Assembly (NCBI RefSeq): GCF_964340395.1
Contig: NC_135557.1
Span: 18,797,625 to 18,861,624, forward strand
Reading direction: 5' to 3'
Length of the DNA: 64,000 bases
Origin: Glandiceps talaboti
Taxonomy: Eukaryota > Hemichordata > Enteropneusta > Spengelidae
How positions within the stretch are numbered: the first letter of the stretch is position 1; each line of letters begins with the position of its first letter. The notes under the pieces were generated by a model that saw only the letters and a list, made by a program, of their open reading frames with translations, ran no database searches and was not told the origin of the DNA. The position numbers were made by a program, and so were the translations under genes. Below are positions 23,345-35,454 of this stretch, one piece after another.

Positions 23345-24390
23345 ATGACATACTATATAATTTGCTATCTGAGTTGCTATTTGATGTCTGTAGTAGTTTA
23401 TAGCAAAAAACGTGTGTGGGTGTTTCGATAAAAGTGAAAAATTGAGGTGACCTTGTAATTAGACTATGACCTTGACCTTTTGGATCGAAACGATCTTGTG
23501 ATAAGTGTGTTGCCCGTCCCCTAAAACCTATATATAGACACTTGCATCGTATCTGTAGCACTTCGGGACCCTGCGATATTCAGTACCTTTATATTTTGGT
23601 GAGCTTAATACCACTTGTCTTGGTAACAGAAGTTTGCAATGAAAGCAGCTCAGAATATTCCTTTGCTGTATTTTTCCTGAAAGACTATATAATGTGATAT
23701 TTTCTGAGCGATTTTCATCTGTAAAGATCATGTCTGGCGTTAGCTATAGAAAAGATTCCGATAGTATTTAATAATTACAAAAAATTAAGATGACCTTGAA
23801 TTTTGACAATGACCTTGACCCTGAATCGAAAGATTCATGTAATCAGTCAATTGCTTGTCTCCCAAAACCCTATATACAAACACTTGTATCATGTCAATAA
23901 TACTTTCAGATTAGTATATGAACACTTTGGTATAATTAGGGATATTGTTAGCAGTTGTCTTGGTAACAGCTTTTTGCTACAAAACAACTTCATATATACT
24001 TTTGTTCACGTTTTTTGGAAAGATTTTATGTTTGGCTATTTTCTGACTGACTTATAGCTTTACTAGACATACCTGATGGAAGTATACAGAAAAGTGTCAA
24101 TGAATGTTTCGATAAAAGTCCAGCAATTTAAGTTGACCTTACATTTGACTATGACCCTGAGTTTGAATCGTAAAGGTCATGTAGTCACTGTAATCCCTGT
24201 CCCCTAACATATATATATAAACATACTTTAATTGTAATTATACCTTTTCTGGGGCACGAGATGTGACGTTTTTAATGTTGTAGCATCCTTCAAAATTGTG
24301 TCAATGTTACTTTAGAAACCGTCTCCTGTGAGTTTGCGCAAGATAATCCAGAGGGCAACATAAGTTTTCTGAAGGCCTAGATGTTACTCA
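23345..24390. repeat. Right arm of the large inverted repeat, with tandem units
   Basis: This is the reverse-complement counterpart of the 20.6-21.6 kb arm. The outer end (GAGTTTGCGCAAGATAATCC at about 24331-24350) matches the left arm's outer end. Units contain TGACCTTGACC (about 23468 and 23807), and a diverged form near 24146. It encodes nothing recognisable. Confidence 0.75.
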
Positions 24391-24417
24391 AACAAAACAT
24401 ACTGCCAAAATTTGTAC

Positions 24418-24750
24418 TTAAAGCCTGGCATTTTTTTTCAAAATTTCAGCCTTGGCGCCCTGACTAATTGAGCGGACAGTGTACAGTTTACGATCTCCAC
24501 AGCTGCATGGTTTATTAGGTGTTTGTGTAAGGTGTGCACTGAGTGCCTCGTTGTGGGCTTTCAGAATACTTGCTATATTGGGCATACAACTGTGACTGAT
24601 TTTCACATTTCCTTCGTTTAAGATTTTATGTAGTTTGGTGATTTTTGGGAAATGCCTCTCAGTAACAACAATTTCTTGCCGATATTAGATCTAATGCCCT
24701 TGCTGGATGGTGGGTTAAACCATATGATGTTTCTTTGTATGTTGTTTCTC
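24418..24750 (-). pseudogene. Penelope-like reverse transcriptase C-terminal fragment
   Basis: The minus strand reads IIWFNPPSSKGIRSNIGKK, then ISQKSPNY/HFPKITKLHKILNEGN in neighbouring frames, then VKISHSCMPNIASILKAHN. This matches the well-conserved linker of Penelope-like polymerases (WFNPP-S...NxGK, HFPK...LHKIFN, VSYSCMPN-x-x-xIIxxHN), followed by a Cys-bearing region (CSCGDRKL). At least one frameshift is needed. It adjoins the outer end of the 23.35-24.39 kb arm. An unassigned open frame lies next to it at 24778-25032 (-). Confidence 0.72.
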
Positions 24751-25109
24751 TTTCTTCCCTATGTATCACCGTAAATATTACATTTTCCTTATAGCTTCTA
24801 TTTTTCTGTGTATCATTGTAGAATTAGAAAGGTGCAGCTTTTTCAAACACATCTTTGCTGGAATTGATGCTGAAGACACATTAACTTGTTTGCTGCCAGG
24901 AGGTGATGGAATATTGTCAGGGCATAGTTTGATAGTGTTGATGTATACTGGTTCGTCAAAAATCTTAATTAAATGCCAAATTTCGCCATGAAAATAAACC
25001 TTCCCTTGCCAACTGTAGCAGTAAACTTCCATAAGGAATAGATTAGTCAGACCATCTTGTTATGCCATGCATGTATACACAAACGTTTGCGTGTACATAT
25101 CGACCTTGA

Positions 25110-26170
25110 CAAACATTTTATTTGATTTTTGGTCAAAAAACTTACTCAAAAACTAATGGACAGATCGGTCTGAAATTTAGTGGGAATATTCTTAGGGTGT
25201 TTAGATAAAGAATTGTTCATGACATAATGATTCCATCAATGATATGCAAATAAGGGCTACAAATTTGTCTTTTTGGTCAAAAATCTCTAATTCCAAAACT
25301 ACTCAGCAGATTGGGCTGGCATGTTATGGGATGCACTGGGGTGTATAGATGAAGAAATATTAAGCATGTAATGATATCATCAGTGATATGCAAATTAGAT
25401 ATAAACATGTGAATTTTGATCAAAAACTTGTATCTCAAAAAGTACTTGGTCAATGAAAACTTGAGGAGATGTTTCATTCCGCAGATTTTCTACAAAATAT
25501 TTTGACATAATTGGCCTCAGCACAATGACCACGTCCTTAGCAACAACCAAATGGCAATATATTTCGGTCAAATAACAACATCATCATGGTAGTCAAGTGA
25601 GTAAACGTTCAAAAAAATGTGAACACCTCTGGCAACCATGACTATGCCCTTTGCAACAACCAAACGGTGCAGTATTTCTCAAAGATACTAGGTATTCTTA
25701 GACAAGTGGAGAAACATCCAAAAAGTGTATGCAAATATGCATAGCAACAATACCAAGCCCATAGCAAAAACCATAAAAATATAATTGTTCAGTGGGAAAG
25801 TGAATAAATATGCATAGTAACAAGACCCCGCCCATAGCAACAGTGAATTGATGTATATTGCAAAGATAAATAGTAACGGATAGGCAAATGAAAAAAAACA
25901 TTCATACAATATATGTAAATTTGCATAGCAACAGGACCACACCCATAGCAGCAGTCCGTTGATGATTTATATTGCAATGGTAAAGAGGGATGAGTAGGCA
26001 AGTGAATAAACATTAACAAATGTATGCAAATAAACCTAGCAACATTACCACACCCATAGCAATAGTCAAATGGTTGTGTATATTGCAAATATAACAATAT
26101 TTAGGCAAGTGATGATGATGTATATGGTAACAGCGATGATAGTTAGGCTAGTAGATAAACACTCTTTTTA
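25110..26170 (-). repeat. Repeat family 'GGGCGTGGTC', inverted copy
   Basis: The reverse complement contains the same blocks as the copies at 52.2 and 54.1 kb. There are several units of TTGCTATGGG(C)GTGGTC...TTTGCATACA...ATTCACTTG, followed by the CAAGT-TTCA-TGACCAAGTACTTTTTGAGATA tract and the CTAATTTGCATATCACTGATG tracts. Internal units are about 110-120 bases apart. Confidence 0.75.
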
Positions 26171-26425
26171 TAAGTGATATATAAATAGTCATCCTGCAGC
26201 AATGAAGGTGTGTACATAACAATAGTAAAATGTTTTTGTTTTTTTAAATTTCGCGTCAGGTACACTCCATAGGCTGAAGAAAAAATCCATTTTACCATAA
26301 AGTGCCTACACCAACAACACCATGACTTTACAAATGTGGAGAATAAACAGTTAAATTTGACTAGGAATGGTAATTTTTTAATTATTGTGTACGATAGAAA
26401 TATAGACCTATAAAAATGTAAACAT

Positions 26426-26955
26426 ACCACCAATGGTGTTGTAGCACAACTGTAGTTTTTAAAAATGTTTATCCATATGCTAGTCCATGCTAACAATAGG
26501 TGTTCATTTGCTGAATGACTATCCAGTTGCCTATCCAACCATGTTGCTATCTTTGTGATATACGCAGATCATTTGGCTTTTGCTATTGGCGTAGTCATGT
26601 TGCTAGATATATTTACATACATTTTTGAATGTTTTTGTTCACTTGGGTATGAATTTCTGATTATCTTTGCAATATATGTGATCACTTCGCTGTTGTTATA
26701 AGCGTGGTCTTGTTGCTAGGCATGTTTGCATACATTTTTTTAATGTTTATTCATTTGACTTTCAAGTCCTGTTACCTTTGCAATATATGTGATCATTTGG
26801 CTGTTGCTATGGGCGTGGTCTTGTTGCAAGGCACATTTCCATACATCTTTGGAATGTTTATTCATTTGTCTTCCAATTCCTGTTATATTTGCAATAAACA
26901 TGATTATTTGGTTGTTGCTATGGGCGTAGTCTTGTTGCTACTAAATGTTGTCAAT
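26426..26955 (+). repeat. Repeat family 'GGGCGTGGTC', direct 5' portion
   Basis: It begins CAATGGTGTTGTAGCACAACTG, the same 5' end as the copies at 52.2 and 54.07 kb, then has three or four GTTGCTATGGGCGTGGTCTTG units. It lacks the 3' half. It lies head-to-head with the inverted copy just to the left. Confidence 0.8.
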
Positions 26956-29900
26956 GGAAGTATCATACATCACTTTCCCTTTAAAATAAAAGAGTTTTAA
27001 GGTGTTTTGTAAAATTTTATTTATAAATACAAATACAATGTTACATTGACACACCCACACATAATAATGTACAAATTATGCATTTGGTTTTACCTTCTGT
27101 AAGGATGTGATGTATAAGTGTGTTTATGTTTGTTTTAGTGACTGACTTTGTCTGTGTCATTGCTTCCCAAAAACCTCTGCCTAAATTTCAGTGATATTAT
27201 GGTCTACACTTAGGTGGTTAGCACTGATCAGCTGTGGGAAAATATTGTAGGAATACTAATGTAATTGTGTAAATAATGATACTTGTAATTAAGTCACACA
27301 GTTAAAGTGTATGCTTTAATTTCATGTATCTTTTTAAATACTCTGGTGTTATCAGAGCACATGTTGCCTAGAAATATTGTTGGTGTAGGTTTTAATGCAA
27401 TTAGTATAAATTATGATTTTCAGATTAGGCTAAAAAAATGCATATGTTAAAATCCACATTGATACAACAACAATCATAACAAAACACAAGGCCTACAAAG
27501 CTTATTGACTTAGCTATAAGTTTTAATATATAATGAATGGTTGTCACCAATTGGGTTTCACCTTAAGCTTCAACTTCATATAATTTGCTAAATGCATTGA
27601 TGATAAGAAAATGCATGTGTATGCTATAGTTTGCTATACTTTAGAATTGTAATAGTTTGTATAATAAATGTTTTTATTAATTAGGCAGTAGCTTAAAAAT
27701 ACAAACTTCAAATGCCATATGGTTAGACATCAATAATAACAAGACGAGTGTGTTTGTCCTGAAATAAGTGTATTTGTCCTGATTCAACTATCTTAATGAT
27801 TCATTTGCATATTAATTAATTATTTCTGCAATTAGGCAATATCTTATGTATTCAAGCGTTTTATTTACTCTTAAATATGTCATATTATTTGAACAGGGAT
27901 GTCACACTTGCACCTCAGCAACCTATACACATATTTATTACTAATCATTATGCAAAGGCAAATTCGTATGAAGATAATGTCCATCGTTCATGATAAAAAA
28001 CCTCAAGGGTCATTGAAAAAGAACATATTGAATTACATTTGCAATTAAGCTGTTTACAGAACTCTTTGTAAAGGTATGTTAAAATTATTTATTTGATATA
28101 AATGCAACAATTATAAACAAAGAGCGCTTCAATTTTACTCAAGTTTATCTCGATTAATGCTTTTTCTGTGACATCCTAAGTAAGTAAAGGCAGAAACAAG
28201 AACTCATTGTCACAGTATTGTAAGTACAGGAAACATTCCTTTTTGAAAGAATTCTTTATAAGTCACTTTCAAAATGTTTCATCGAAAACAAAAAAAAAAC
28301 ATTGATAAATTAATGCCAGTGCGACACATATCTTTTGATTCTGTAGACTTTAACTCCAGAAGCTTATCTATACAAGTCAAATCACAGTAAAAAAGTTTCT
28401 TTGTCTGCGGTAAAAACATGCAACTTATATCTAACCATTTCCATATACCATTGTTATCTAAATAGGTTGAAAGTAAAATTTGTGGTTTCTTCGAGGTGGT
28501 TTCCTTATTGTAATAATTTAAAAACACTTTTTTCAATGTCTGTCTATACACAATGTGATCTAAACCAGGTTATTTAGATACTAAATAAGGCTCTATTAAT
28601 TAAAAATTATGCTTCGCATTAATGAATTTTCCAAAGACCTACCAGCCAGCCAGAAAAAAATAAACACACAAACAACATGTCCTGTCAAATTTACCTTTGT
28701 GTTGAGGCTACAGTCTGTATGTTATTATCAGTAACTTGCAATCATACGCACTGTCTGGCATGATATTGTGTTCGTCGCGACTAGCTTTCTGGCCTTCAAG
28801 TGTTGTGATGGTGATATCACTTAATGACAACATGGCATAATAATGTACTCTCATAATCCTTCTAATAATTCAATACCTCAAAACGCATAGGCCGAAATGT
28901 TTGTTGTAGCAGATACAATACGATCTCAGTATAAAGAAGAGTAACAAACTTGTGCGCCTTCGATTTCTAAGATCTTTTTTCTCTCTGCTGGGGTTGTTTA
29001 ATGCCATCATTTATAGGAGAACCATATTGAAATCACCATAACTGAAGTTTTGAGCTACTGCTCATTTTCAAAATTTACAAACATCATTGTATTGACATTC
29101 AAAATGTGTTTAGTTGCAGCCGTAAATTACTTATCAAAGTCTTTCATGTATCGTTTCGGATAGTGTAATCATTTGATTCCCCCGTAATGATGAAATGTAA
29201 TCCATAAAACCTATAACTTATGTCAAAATTTAGAGATATTTATTGTTATTCTGAAGAGATTGTACAGTCTTTATTTACACTATCATCAAAAAAGGCCATG
29301 TGCAGAAATTTTGACAAAATTTTTTTCCCCCCTAAATTTACTAGTCTAAGAATACCTACCCCCATGGGGACGTGAAACAAAGAATTTATGGCGCATAATG
29401 ATCTTGTCCTACCTGGAAAACGTCCTTTGCAAGCATACATTTATATTATATGATAGGGATTTTCCCAGCTTTCTTAAAAGCGTTAGTGACACACGTTATT
29501 TTTGTAATTTGTGTGATTAGTATTGGATCGCAATCATAAGGAGAGATTAGATGTCGTTAACCTCTATTTTGGAATTCTGTACTATCTCAATAATTTTGTT
29601 TCATACATAATAAACTTTAAAAACTAATGAGTTTCAATGGTCAAAACAGTAAAATTACATCTGCCCTGTTTATTTTATTAGTTATGACTATCTTGTGTAC
29701 AGTATTGACTTAAACTGTGAATCCTTAATTTTGTATTATGTTTTTAAGTTTTAAAATAAAAAAACACCTCATAATGCTAACACTGTAATACTCTATACAT
29801 GTGACAAGATGTCTACTTCCTTTCGTCATGAGGGTTTATTTGTTTACGCATCTTAAAATTACAAAGGCTTTAAATGGTTGTGAAGATAAACACACTTTAC

Positions 29901-30065
29901 CAAGTGCTAAACTCTATAAATTCTGTTAGTTGTCATTTATTTTGTATTTAACTTCAATAGCAAATCTAAACTGCTGGATATATAACAAAGAAATAATATG
30001 TAGCTTTCTTAACAATATTTACAATAATTACTAAGTCAAACTATGGCTAGTCCAAAGTTCACCAA

Positions 30066-30450
30066 CAAATACATATTACATACATACAGACACACACACA
30101 CATACAGACAGACAGACAGACACAAGTACAACATAACCATGTAACGTACATACATACATACGTACGTACACAGGCACACAGACATACAGACAGACATACA
30201 CATATAGTACATACATACACACACATGCATGCATACATACATACATACGCACATACATACACACACATACATACATACATACATACATACATGCATACAT
30301 ACAGACTTAATTCAAAAGAATAAGGATGTATTAAGTCGTTACTCAGAGTTTCACACACTGAGCATACATATACATGTACGTACACACACACACACACACA
30401 TACATACATACATACATATATACATCCATCCATCCATCCATCCATCCACA
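30066..30450. repeat. Compound (ACAT)/(ACAC)/(CAGA)/(ATCC) microsatellite
   Basis: A long low-complexity tract of ACATACAT, ACACAC, CAGACAGA and, at its right end, CATCCATC units. Cys/Val/Met-rich or Thr/His-rich frames through it are artefacts. Confidence 0.95.
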
Positions 30451-31073
30451 CTTTCATCCATCCATGGTGGAACTCTACATATACATTTCTTGAATCCATT
30501 AGTTTTTATGGAACCAGGAAAAATTACTCGCAAAAGACCAAATGCTTTTCTTCTGGACTGTTATAAAGAGTTATTGTTATGGTGAATGTGGGGACATGGA
30601 AAGCCATCCATAGTTTATCTTTAGGCTTTAACATCTTCATCTAGAAGAAAATATGTTAAAAAGGAATATTCTCATTATTATGTAATTGCAGTTTAATAAC
30701 ACAAAAGAAATACAAACATTTTTGGTATTCCAATGATGGGGTGTGTTTCAATTTTCCTATTGCTTACTAAAAATCCTTTCGTATAAGTGTGAAACAAAAT
30801 ATGCACAAAAATGACACAAGTGTGTCAAATGATTTACTGTTAGAAGTGAATGTTCTTTTCCTACAATGTTTGATAGAAGACATTTCATATCGACTGTGGT
30901 GAAGAAATCTGTTTTCTGCGTTTTCTGCCTATCTTGCCACATAAGATTTCTGGGGTTGTTTCCTTTCTCATTCTTTCATTGCTCTGCAAATCAACCCTCC
31001 TAAGGGTTGGCACTTTGGGCTTATTCATCTCAACATGGTCTGGAAGTGGTAGCATAGACAGTTATGTTTTACC

Positions 31074-31128
31074 TTAGGCTTGGGCATTGCCAGTGGAGTT
31101 GCCTCGTTCGTCAGCAGTGTTCTCAAGT
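31074..31128 (-). CDS. Gene B: probable last coding exon (end of cytoplasmic tail)
   Basis: The acceptor is TTTAACATTTGCAG, with first exon base 31128. Joined in phase 2 to the 33049-33085 exon, it reads LENTADERGNSTGNAQA and then TAA at 31076-31074. The peptide is polar and acidic/amide-rich with no tyrosine, serine-proline or PDZ-type ending. Immediately after the stop is AAG|GTAAAA, which could serve as a donor if the exon were read in another frame, where it is open. So an alternative isoform, or my assigning the wrong phase, cannot be excluded. No polyadenylation site could be placed. Confidence 0.45.
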
Positions 31129-33048
31129 CTGCAAATGTTAAAGATGAAATGTATTACTCAGGGAAATTTGAGATACATACATAATAATGCAATTTATTGT
31201 TTATAACACTTTTGCTATAAGTCACTTGGGATATTATTATGCCCCTCTTTGTTGTATAGTGAATGTCTATATGGAGTCACTCATCAAAACTATGGGGTAC
31301 AACACCCACAGAGGGTGATATATTATATAGTATAACATTATGATGAAATGTGCAATTGTAGTGCTAAATAAATTGCAATTTAAGGATATACACTGTCTAG
31401 TCAGTTTATCATGCAAATGGTTTTGTCCATGTCCACATTATGGTGCTATATACATAAGAGACCAGCGAGTTTTTCTGGTCTGAGGGTCAGTGGATTTTTC
31501 CATCAGGCTAACAAAAAGTCACTGACCCTCCCCTTCCCTCTATGCAAAACAGAAAACAGACACTTATTTGTAAAAAGCATGATGACCCCCACCTCCATCA
31601 CCATATCACATTCACTTGACAGTTATGTCATCCTGATTCAGAGTGGACTACCTGACTATGCCATGCAAATACTTTATCATGCAATTAATACAGAGTTGAA
31701 TATTCAAAAAAGTTTTATAGCATCTTGACATTACAATACACAGGAGAAGCTTAAAATTGGAATATGTATACCACTCAATGGGGGGGGGGGGTGTCTTAGT
31801 GGATCTCCCTCTAGAAGCTATGAAGAAGTGTTGACTCTTAAAGCCAATTCGTGAAATATCAACATCTGAACTCTTCCGCCAAACATTTTACTGTCAAGAT
31901 GGTTTCAAACCTTCCTTTAAATAGTTCCTATATGAGTGTTAATTACATGCTGGACCAGGTGCCAGCTTGCAAAGCTTGGAAAATATTTCTTAAAAGATCT
32001 TAATAGCCTAAGAATTGGATTTTAAGAGATGAGAAGTGGACATATCCCCATTCATATGCGCTTCCCCTACCTGTTACTGTCAAGATGCTATTCAAAGATA
32101 TTTCCACTCTATGTTGCTAATTGCTAATTACACATGGTGCTGTCTCATAAAGCTTATACATTATTGCCCTTAAGGGTCTAAATAGCCTACAAATTGGCTG
32201 TAAATTTCAAAAAAAGTCTAGAGCTTTTAGGGGCACACCCTCTAGGACATACCCCCCCCCCCCAGGTGTACATATTCCCATCTCAAGCTTTTTCCCCAGT
32301 GTCAAGATGCTATTAAACTCCTTTTTTGGAATATATTTATCCTGTGTAGTCGCTAATTTAGTATGGTGTTATGTTGTATTTAGTATTTGCAAGACATTGT
32401 CAAGCAGTCCACTCTGAGTCATGATCAAATACCTGTCATATAAATATGGGGGGGGGGGGGGATGTCATCATGTTTTAGAATTAAGTGATTGGGGGTCAGC
32501 CTATTTTAGGATTTACAGGGATGGAGCCAGTGACTTTCCATCAATCTGATGGACACAACCCCTCCCCACACACCCAAGGCCAGAGAAAGTGACCGCTCCC
32601 TATGCAAATGAACATTTCTCTAAAAAATATGACGGTTATTGTCTCTTCTAGTATACAAAAAAAGTTCAGCATACTATTACAAATCGAGAATCCCACGAGA
32701 ATCCCAAGATTTAATCTAAATATCTCCGGTAAAGAAGGGAAGTGTGCATGCATGTATCATAATTTAACTGCTGTACATCGTAACATGTAGTTCAAAACCC
32801 TTATTAGACTACCTCTTTGTCCTTAAATAGCAAAAGCTTTCATAAAGAGCACCCACCAATGGCAAAAATGGTGTACATCGGATACACCCATGACTGACCC
32901 ACATCTAACTACATAATGTATGTGCTAATTATACAAATTTCCTGAAGGGAGATGGACATAAATGTACACACACACACACACACACAGACAAAAATATGGG
33001 CATTCCTTCTGAAACTAAAAACACGTTAGTCTAATTACCTAAACATAC
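31129..33048 (-). other. Intron of gene B with repeats
   Basis: The intron carries a non-autonomous element at about 31.47-32.61 kb, with G-runs (31781-31790, 32250-32260, 32449-32461) and GGTCAGTGG/CCAGTGACTTTCC-like ends related to the 11.37-12.06 kb element. A CA microsatellite lies at 32969-32986. No exon was recognised inside. Confidence 0.5.
31470..32610. mobile_element. Non-autonomous element related to the 11.4-12.1 kb repeat
   Basis: Left-hand sequence (CTGGTCTGAGGGTCAGTGG-TTTTTCCATCA) and right-hand sequence (CAGTGACTTTCCATCAATCTGATGG...CAAGGCCAGAGAAAGTGACC) are approximate inverted ends. Inside are CATCTTGACA-type blocks facing both ways (31.72 kb forward, 32.30 kb reverse). The boundaries are approximate. 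Confidence 0.5.
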
Positions 33049-33085
33049 CTTGTGTCATTCAAAGCTGCTCCAGACTTTTCTTCTA
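33049..33085 (-). CDS. Gene B: small cytoplasmic-tail exon (tentative)
   Basis: The acceptor is TTTCTCTTTGATTTAG with a strong pyrimidine tract; a second TAG three bases further would keep the frame. The donor is AAG|GTATGT. Taking the G left by the transmembrane exon, the 37 bases read V-EEKSGAALNDT and end with two bases (AG) that are completed by the next exon to Arg. The product is charged and fits a juxtamembrane tail after KSWKKKKDRNR. It is supported only by splice sites and an open frame across 14 kb of intron, so it is tentative. Confidence 0.45.
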
Positions 33086-33194
33086 CTAAATCAAAGAGAA
33101 ATACAATTAAACACAATCATTTCATTATCTCTCTCTTTACTCAATACAAGACGTCGTGAAATACAAAGATCTAAAAATATTTTACTTCTGTGTG

Positions 33195-34322
33195 AATGAA
33201 TTGTGATATGACTGTTGCTATGGGAGTGGTCACAGTTGCTAGGGATTTTTACATTAACTTTTTGAATGTCTACTCACTTGTCTACCAGATGATGTTATTT
33301 AACCAAAATATACTGCCATTTGGTTGTTGCTAAGGTCATGGTTGCTAGGGCCAATTGTGTCAAAATGTTTGAAGAAAATCTGCAGAGTAACACTATTAGA
33401 AACATTAACCCAAGTTTCAGTCTCATTGACAAAGTACTTTTTGAAATGTTTTTTATCAAAATTCATATTCTCTTACACCTAATTTACATATCACTGATGA
33501 AATCGTTATATGTTTAATGTATCTTCATATATGCCATTTGGTTGTTGCTAGGGACATGGTCACGGTTGCTATGGCCAATTGTTGCAAAATGTTTTGAAGA
33601 AATCTGCACAATAACACTTCTAGAAACATCTCATCAAGTTTCAGTCTCATTGACCAAGAACATTTTGAGATGTGTTTTCCTAATTTACATATCACTGATG
33701 AAATCATTGACATTATATGCTTAATATTTCTTCATCTATATACCCCCAGGTGCATCCCCCATTAACTTTCAGCCCACTCTGCTCAGTAGTTTTGGAATTA
33801 AAGATTTTTGACAAAAAAGACACATTTTTAGCCCTAATTTGCATATCACTGATGGGCTCATCATGTCGTGAACAATTCTTAATATAGTCACTATTTTACA
33901 ATATTCTATTTTACCACTAATTTACATATTAATAACCCAATGAAGTTGTCTTGAACAAACTTATCTGCTAATCCCAAGACACCATCACAATATATTTCAG
34001 CTCAAATTGCCTAGTAGTTTTGGAGAAGATATTACAAATTTTTTTACCCCTAATTTGCATATTAATGACCTAGTCACTTTGCCTTGAACACACCTAAACA
34101 CGTACCCAACACATTTCAACTAAATTAGCCAAGTAGTAGTTTTGAAGAAGATTTTTTGAAGCATTTTTACCCAAAATTCTATTTTAAACCTAATTTGCAT
34201 AACAATCAACCAATCGATTTGTCTTGAATAAACTTATATCTTATCATCAAATGACACCTACATACCAAACATTAGATCAATTAACCGTGCAGTTTTGACG
34301 GATGTACAACAGAGAATAAACC
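33195..34322 (+). repeat. Repeat family 'GGGCGTGGTC', 5'-truncated direct copy
   Basis: It contains one TGTTGCTATGGGAGTGGTCACAG-type unit and two of the GGTTGTTGCTA-GG-CATGGTC form. It then has the TTTCAGTCTCATTGAC, CTAATTTGCATATCACTGATG and CCAAACAT...TGCAGTTTTGACGG blocks. It abuts the AGTCCCCGC element at about 34.32 kb. Confidence 0.7.
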
Positions 34323-35212
34323 TAACAAGTCATTGAGAATGACATAGTCCCCGCTATAATTGGGTTTTAAGGAATTATCACTACTCTGATCACGCAACAA
34401 CATTTGTGAACCTAAAACAAACAGACTTAGATATGTTGTGTGTGCTTGTTGGACATGGAATATGCCTCCAACAATAAAGGATTGGTTGGGTATGGGGGAT
34501 CATATCACGATGAAAATGGAGTCTGAGTTATGGCTTTGGACATGGAAAATTCACAAACAAAATGGCTGCCAGGCAGCCATATTGGATCGTATCACGACGA
34601 AAATGGATATGCATATGTATGTCATAGAACACTGTCCTAATACCAACTTTAAAATGAGATCCGTTTAAGCATGTCTGAGTTATGGCTTTTGACATGAAAA
34701 TTCGCAAACAAAATGGCTGCCAGGCAGCCATATTGGATCGTATCACAACGAAAATGGATATGCACATGTATGTCATAGAACACTGTCCTAATACCAACTT
34801 TGAATGTGATCTGTTTAAGCATGTCTGAGTTATGGCTTTGGACATGGAAAATTCACAAACAAAATGGCTGGCAGGCAGCCATATTGGATCGTATCACGAC
34901 GAAAATGGATATACACATGTATGTCATAGAACACTGTCCTAATACCAACTTTGAATGAGATCTGTTCAAGCATGTCTGAGTTATGGCTCTAGACAGGGAA
35001 AATTCGCAAACAAAATGGTTGCTAGGTGGCCATATTGGATCGTATCATAAAACTAATTGACGTGCATATGTATGCCATAGTATGTTGCCCCTGTACCAAG
35101 TTTGAAAAAAACGGTCCAGGCATCTCCAAGAAACAGCTGCGGACGCACGGACGGACGCACGGACGGAACCCAATCCATAAGTCCCCGTTCCGGACTTCGT
35201 CCGCGGGGACTA
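34323..35212 (+). mobile_element. AGTCCCCGC element, copy 1, with four 151-base tandem units
   Basis: It begins TAACAAGTCATTGAGAATGAC, where GTCATT/AATGAC forms a small hairpin, then TAGTCCCCGC. It ends in a hairpin, AGTCCCCG...CGTCCGCGGGGACT (35180-35211). Four internal units start at AATGGCTG- 34561, 34712, 34863 and 35014, exactly 151 bases apart. Each has GGCTGCC-A-GGCAGCC (one-base-centred palindrome, diverged in the last), CATATTGGATCGTATCA and CACTGTCCTAATACCAA. Reading frames seen here are shadows of the tandem repeat. A Helitron-like end (hairpin plus CTAA) or an inverted-repeat DNA transposon are both possible. Confidence 0.85.
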
Positions 35213-35454
35213 AAAATGGAGCACAGTGAATAAAGAATACAGAAACACATTGTCAAAGATTTTAATATTCAAGATTCAAAGTCAAGTACTCAACAAAAAA
35301 ATCAATTTACATCAGTTAAAACTTCAAAGCCCATGTATGCCTATGTATATATCATAGTATATATCTTTACATGCACTGTTACAGCCATTCGCATTTCAGA
35401 TAGGACAGATATCATCCTCAAATTAAAATTCCTTTATGTATGATCTTGTTTTAT

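Larger units (their letters stand above)
19912..31073. other. Intergenic region between genes A and B
   Basis: About 11 kb separates the gene A start from the likely gene B stop codon. It holds a 3.7-kb inverted-repeat structure with a LINE fragment in its centre (20.6-24.4 kb), a Penelope-like fragment (24.4-24.75 kb) and copies of the TTGCTATGGGCGTGGTC repeat head-to-head (25.1-26.95 kb). A plain A+T-rich stretch (27-30 kb) and an ACAT/ACAC microsatellite follow. It must also contain the gene A promoter and the gene B 3' untranslated region, neither of which I can delimit. Confidence 0.6.

Noticed and set aside
24778-25032. Minus-strand frame of 84 codons beginning MEVYCYSWQGKVYFHGEIWH
   Set aside because: Open on both strands, next to a Penelope-like fragment, with no recognised domain or splice context; not called as a gene.
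25688-26097. Overlapping hydrophobic minus-strand frames that look like membrane proteins
   Set aside because: They are translations of the tandem TTGCTATGGGCGTGGTC/CATATTTGCATAC repeat, which recurs non-coding elsewhere in the window.
30059-30585. Several overlapping Cys/Met/Val- or Thr/His-rich reading frames
   Set aside because: They translate the ACAT/ACAC/CAGA microsatellite in different frames; no composition or splice signal supports a gene.
34438-34845. Frames on both strands with repeated YDIHMHI-like segments
   Set aside because: They are shadows of the 151-base tandem repeat; the periodic amino-acid pattern equals the DNA period.
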